NCBI GenBank assembly: GCA_905339405.1 | Contig: CAJPGC010000014.1 | Span: 62,001-126,000 of the forward strand | From: an uncultured bacterium | GTDB taxonomy: Bacteria > Desulfobacterota > GWC2-55-46 | Length of the DNA stretch: 64,000 nt | Direction: 5' to 3' | Shown: piece by piece, positions 60,528 to 64,000 of the stretch | Layout of the letters: the number at the start of each line of letters is the position of its first letter | Numbering within the stretch: position 1 is the first letter of the stretch | The notes under the pieces: generated by a model | The model's database searches: none | What the model saw: only the letters and a program-made list of their open reading frames with translations | What the model was told of the DNA's origin: nothing | Made by a program: the position numbers and the translations under genes

Positions 60528-61174
60528 GGGATTTTTTCACCTCCAACCTGAGGCTCAAGGCGATGGCCCTGGTTTTCGCAATCGCCCTGTGGTTCTTCGT
60601 GGCAGGACAATCGCGCACCGAGGTCGGCTTCCTCGTGCCAATCGGCTTGAAGGGCATACCCAAGGACATGGTCATGACGAGCGTCCCGCCCGGGGAGATA
60701 GAGGTCAGGGTCACGGGGCCGAGGCTCTTCATAAGCAATCTTTCTCCGGCCCAGATAGGCGCTGAGCTCGACCTGAGCTCGGCTAGAGAAGGGCTCAACG
60801 CGTACAAGATACAGCCGCAGGACATCGTGACGCCGATGGGCATCGACGTCTTGCGCTTTCGTCCCAACTCGATAGAGGTCAAGCTCGAGAAGCTCTCGAA
60901 GACCGACCTTCCGGTGAGGGTCCGCGTCACGGGCAGACCCGCGCCCGGCTACAGGGTCGCAGATGTGCAGGTCTTCCCCAAGTCGGTGACCGCCACGGGC
61001 ACGAGAAAAGACATAACCGCTGCCGGAGCGGTCTACACCAGGCCCGTTGACGTATCGGGCATGGAATCGTCAACGAGCCTTTCGGTCCTGCTCGATGCGG
61101 CAGGCGCGGAGTTCAGGAGCCTCAGCGCCGAAAGGGTAGAAGTCAAGATAATCGTCAAGAAGGAGAAGCGTTGA
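60524..61174 (+). CDS. cdaR: YbbR-domain protein, CdaR-like
   Basis: TM anchor [19 protein letters not shown] then YbbR-like repeats; between cdaA and glmM. Confidence 0.88.
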   Translation: MRDFFTSNLRLKAMALVFAIALWFFVAGQSRTEVGFLVPIGLKGIPKDMVMTSVPPGEIEVRVTGPRLFISNLSPAQIGAELDLSSAREGLNAYKIQPQDIVTPMGIDVLRFRPNSIEVKLEKLSKTDLPVRVRVTGRPAPGYRVADVQVFPKSVTATGTRKDITAAGAVYTRPVDVSGMESSTSLSVLLDAAGAEFRSLSAERVEVKIIVKKEKR

Positions 61175-62532
61175 TGAGAGCGAAAAAGAAGCTGTTCGGC
61201 ACCGACGGCGTAAGGGGCGTCGCAAATATAGAGCCGATGACCTCCGAGATGGCCCTGCAGCTCGGCCGGGCGATAGCTTACATCTTCAAGAAGGAGAACC
61301 GCCGCCACCGCATAGTAATAGGCAAGGACACCAGGCTTTCGGGCTACATGCTCGAGAGCGCGATGATGGCAGGCATATGCTCCATGGGCGTGGATACCGT
61401 CATCGTGGGGCCGCTGCCCACGCCGGGCATCGCCTTCATCACCTCCAGCATGAGGGCGGACGCCGGGGTCGTCATTTCGGCCTCCCACAACGCCTACCAG
61501 GACAACGGAATAAAGTTCTTCTCCAGGGACGGCCTCAAGCTCCCGGACGAGATGGAACTTGAGATAGAGAAGTTCATATTCGAGAACCACAACCCGTCCC
61601 ACAGGCCCACGGCTAGCGAGGTCGGCAAGGCGTACAGGGTCGAGGACGCCATCGGCAGGTACGTCGTCTTCGCCAAGAACACGTTCCCTAAGGAGCTCAC
61701 GCTCGACGGGCTCAAGATAGCTGTGGACTGCGCGAACGGCGCGGCCTACAAGGTCGCCCCGGCGGTCTTCTACGAGCTCGGAGCCGAGGTCATTCCGATT
61801 TCCGTCAAGCCCAACGGCGAGAACATAAACCACGAATGCGGCGCGCTCCACCCGGAGAAGGTCGCGGCTGAAGTGCGCGCCTCCGGCGCTCACGTGGGGT
61901 TCGCGCTCGACGGCGACGGCGACAGGTGCATGCTGGTCGACGAGAAAGGCAACGTCCTTGACGGCGACTACATCCTGGCGATATGCGCCATGGCCATGAT
62001 GAAGGAAGGCACTCTTAAGAAGAACACGGTCGTTTCGACCATAATGAGCAACTCCGGCTTCGAGGCGGCAATAAACGCCGCCGGAGGGAAGGTCATAAGG
62101 ACCGGCGTCGGCGACAGGTACGTCGTCGAAGAGATGCTCAAGGGCGGGTACAACCTCGGGGGCGAGCAGTCGGGCCATATAATCTTCCTCGATCATACGA
62201 CGACCGGCGACGGCATCATATCGGCATTGCAGATTTTGAAGCATATGATCATGGAGGGCAAGCCACTCTCGGAGCTCTCGAAGGTGATGACGACCTTCCC
62301 TCAGATACTCCTCAACGTCAAGGTGAAGCAGAAAAAGGACCTCTCCACGCTCCCGGCGGTCTCGAAAGCCTTGAAGGCCGTCGAAGAGAAGCTCAAGGGC
62401 AGGGGCCGTGCTTTCATACGCTATTCGGGTACAGAGCCGCTGGCGAGGATAACGATAGAGGGCGAAGAGCAAAACGAGATAAGCGCGATGGCGAACGAGC
62501 TGGCCGATTTGTTGCAGAAAGAGCTGGGTTAA
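61171..62532 (+). CDS. glmM: Phosphoglucosamine mutase
   Basis: [49 protein letters not shown]. Confidence 0.97.
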   Translation: MMRAKKKLFGTDGVRGVANIEPMTSEMALQLGRAIAYIFKKENRRHRIVIGKDTRLSGYMLESAMMAGICSMGVDTVIVGPLPTPGIAFITSSMRADAGVVISASHNAYQDNGIKFFSRDGLKLPDEMELEIEKFIFENHNPSHRPTASEVGKAYRVEDAIGRYVVFAKNTFPKELTLDGLKIAVDCANGAAYKVAPAVFYELGAEVIPISVKPNGENINHECGALHPEKVAAEVRASGAHVGFALDGDGDRCMLVDEKGNVLDGDYILAICAMAMMKEGTLKKNTVVSTIMSNSGFEAAINAAGGKVIRTGVGDRYVVEEMLKGGYNLGGEQSGHIIFLDHTTTGDGIISALQILKHMIMEGKPLSELSKVMTTFPQILLNVKVKQKKDLSTLPAVSKALKAVEEKLKGRGRAFIRYSGTEPLARITIEGEEQNEISAMANELADLLQKELG

Positions 62533-62571
62533 ACCAGATTTAAAATCGATTCCGGAGGAAGTTTTTTCAAG

Positions 62572-63297
62572 ATGGCGAAGCTTTCAGTGAATGTAGACCA
62601 CGTTGCTACCGTAAGGCAGGCGAGGCTCGCTTCCGAGCCCGACCCGGTCGTTGCCGCGGCTAAGGCGGAGCTTGCCGGTGCGGACGGCATAACCGTCCAC
62701 CTCCGCGAGGACAGGAGACACATACAGGACAGGGACGTGTACGTCCTCAGGAGGACGGTCAAGACCGCGCTCAACCTGGAGATGGCAGCGACCAAAGAGA
62801 TGCTCGACGTGGCCCTCGAGGTCAAGCCCGACATGGTGACGATAGTCCCGGAGAAGAGGCAGGAGCTTACGACCGAGGGCGGCCTCGACGTAAAGACCCA
62901 CGGCGAGGCCCTGAAGAAGTTCGTATCCCACCTCAAGGACGCCGGGATAAGCGTGAACCTCTTCATCGACCCTTCGCCTGACGCCGTGAAGGCCTGCCAC
63001 AGGATAGGCTCCGACGGCCTCGAGCTCCATACCGGGGCTTTTGCCGAGACCAAAGGGACTGCGCGGGAGAACGAGCTGAAAAGAATTTACGATTCGGCGG
63101 TCCTGTCGAAGAGGCTCGGCATGAAGACCCACGCGGGCCACGGGCTCGACTACAATAACATACTTCCAGTGGCGGCCATCGGGGAGATAGACGAGTTCGC
63201 CATAGGCTACAGCATAATCGGACGCGCGGTCTACGTCGGCATAGAAGAGGCCGTACGGGAGATGAAGAGGCTCATAAAAGAGGGCAGGGGCAGGTAA
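62572..63297 (+). CDS. pdxJ: Pyridoxine 5'-phosphate synthase
   Basis: LSVNVDHVATVRQAR; GADGITVHLREDRRHIQDRDV; AGHGLDYNN. Confidence 0.97.
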   Translation: MAKLSVNVDHVATVRQARLASEPDPVVAAAKAELAGADGITVHLREDRRHIQDRDVYVLRRTVKTALNLEMAATKEMLDVALEVKPDMVTIVPEKRQELTTEGGLDVKTHGEALKKFVSHLKDAGISVNLFIDPSPDAVKACHRIGSDGLELHTGAFAETKGTARENELKRIYDSAVLSKRLGMKTHAGHGLDYNNILPVAAIGEIDEFAIGYSIIGRAVYVGIEEAVREMKRLIKEGRGR

Positions 63298-63308
63298 GCG
63301 TGTCTTTT

Positions 63309-63346
63309 GCTTCCCCCTTTTCTAAAGGGGGACTGAGGGGGATTAT
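63309..63346. repeat. CCCCCTTTTCTAAAGGGGG dispersed palindromic repeat, copy 2
   Basis: GCTTCCCCCTTTTCTAAAGGGGGACTGAGGGGGATTAT; 37/38 to 24423-24460. Confidence 0.85.
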
Positions 63347-63367
63347 ATACGGTGGTAAGCGGTCTTG

Positions 63368-63660
63368 CCAAAAGGCCTTGTAACTCGGCTGCCGCCGCTC
63401 TCTGTAACAGGGCTCCGCGCGCTTTCTTTCCCTGCGAAAGACGCCCACAAACATTATTTTTGTTTTGTCTTTAAAACCAGACACGGTTTACCCGGCGAGC
63501 GAAGCCTAAGGTTGGGGGAAGGGGCGAGCAGGCGAGGCAGCAGGGATGCCCTCCGAAGGAGGGTGGGGCTGGATAAGCGGGCCTGCTCGAGGCAGGAGGG
63601 TGAAAGCGAGCGAGCCGGGTAAACAGAAAAAAGCGCGGCAGCGCGTAAAAGGCCTTTTGG
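63368..63660. repeat. Nested long inverted-repeat element between pdxJ and acpS
   Basis: Outer CCAAAAGGCCTT (63368-63379)/AAGGCCTTTTGG (63649-63660); inner GTTTACCCGGC.../...GCCGGGTAAAC (about 63485-63624). Confidence 0.7.
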
Positions 63661-63708
63661 AAACAGACTCGCAGGTCTGGACAGAGAACGTACCCTGATA
63701 AAATAATA

Positions 63709-64000
63709 ATGATCCACGGCATAGGCATAGACACTATCGAGATATCGAGGTTCAAACGGGCGATGGACAGGTGGGGAGACAGGCTCTCTTCCCGCCTCTT
63801 CACTCCCACTGAGCTCGCCTATTGCATGGGCCAGAGGAGCCCTGAACGCCACTTTTCCGCCCGTTTCGCCGCTAAGGTGAGCTTCTTCAAGGCACTGGGC
63901 AGGCCAGTGAGCTATGCTTCGGTCGAAGTCGCCAAAGACCCTTCCGGCGCGCCTGCCATCGTATCCGGCGCGATTGAAAAAGGGATGAGAGTTTCGGTCT
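63709..64000 (+). CDS. acpS: Holo-[acyl-carrier-protein] synthase, partial at window edge
   Basis: MIHGIGIDTIEISRFKRAMDRWGDRLSSRLFTPTELAYC...ARFAAKVSFFKAL. Confidence 0.95.
   Translation, partial: MIHGIGIDTIEISRFKRAMDRWGDRLSSRLFTPTELAYCMGQRSPERHFSARFAAKVSFFKALGRPVSYASVEVAKDPSGAPAIVSGAIEKGMRVSV

Noticed and set aside
61033-62472. 479-aa minus-strand ORF
   Set aside because: Antisense shadow of glmM caused by high GC and third-position bias; no recognisable domain

Overview
64 kb of GC-rich bacterial chromosome. Gene order (split trp operon with accD-folC, separate atp operon, folP-cdaA-cdaR-glmM, tmk-holB-ricT-metG-tatD) suggests a Deltaproteobacteria/Nitrospirota-like lineage, but this is inference only. 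No rRNA, tRNA, CRISPR, prophage or transposase was recognised. Main blocks: CaCA exchanger/ResB; queD-folE2; zinc-ribbon response regulator; lptD-folC-accD; a complete trpEGDCFBA operon with a GAF/HD-GYP gene between trpA and accD; a heme-c chemoreceptor with two periplasmic/outer-membrane heme-c protein genes; a repeat-rich island next to an AT-rich PEP-CTERM gene; an F1 atp operon with a fused b'/b subunit and related long hairpins on both sides of atpG; a Cu/Ag-type RND efflux system (cusCBA) next to a BlaI-like repressor and M56 metallopeptidase with a Cys/His-rich tail; tmk-holB-ricT-metG and a TatD/radical-SAM fusion; a five-gene membrane glycosyltransferase-like cluster in which all four junctions are ATGA overlaps; era-der-ftsH-folP-cdaA-cdaR-glmM-pdxJ-acpS. 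The best candidates for an undescribed system are (1) the BlaI/M56/CusCBA module, with a 17-bp operator that exactly fills the -35/-10 spacer of the repressor promoter and a second copy before the efflux genes, and (2) the ATGA-coupled GT-C cluster. All calls are by eye from translations and DNA; no homology searches were run.
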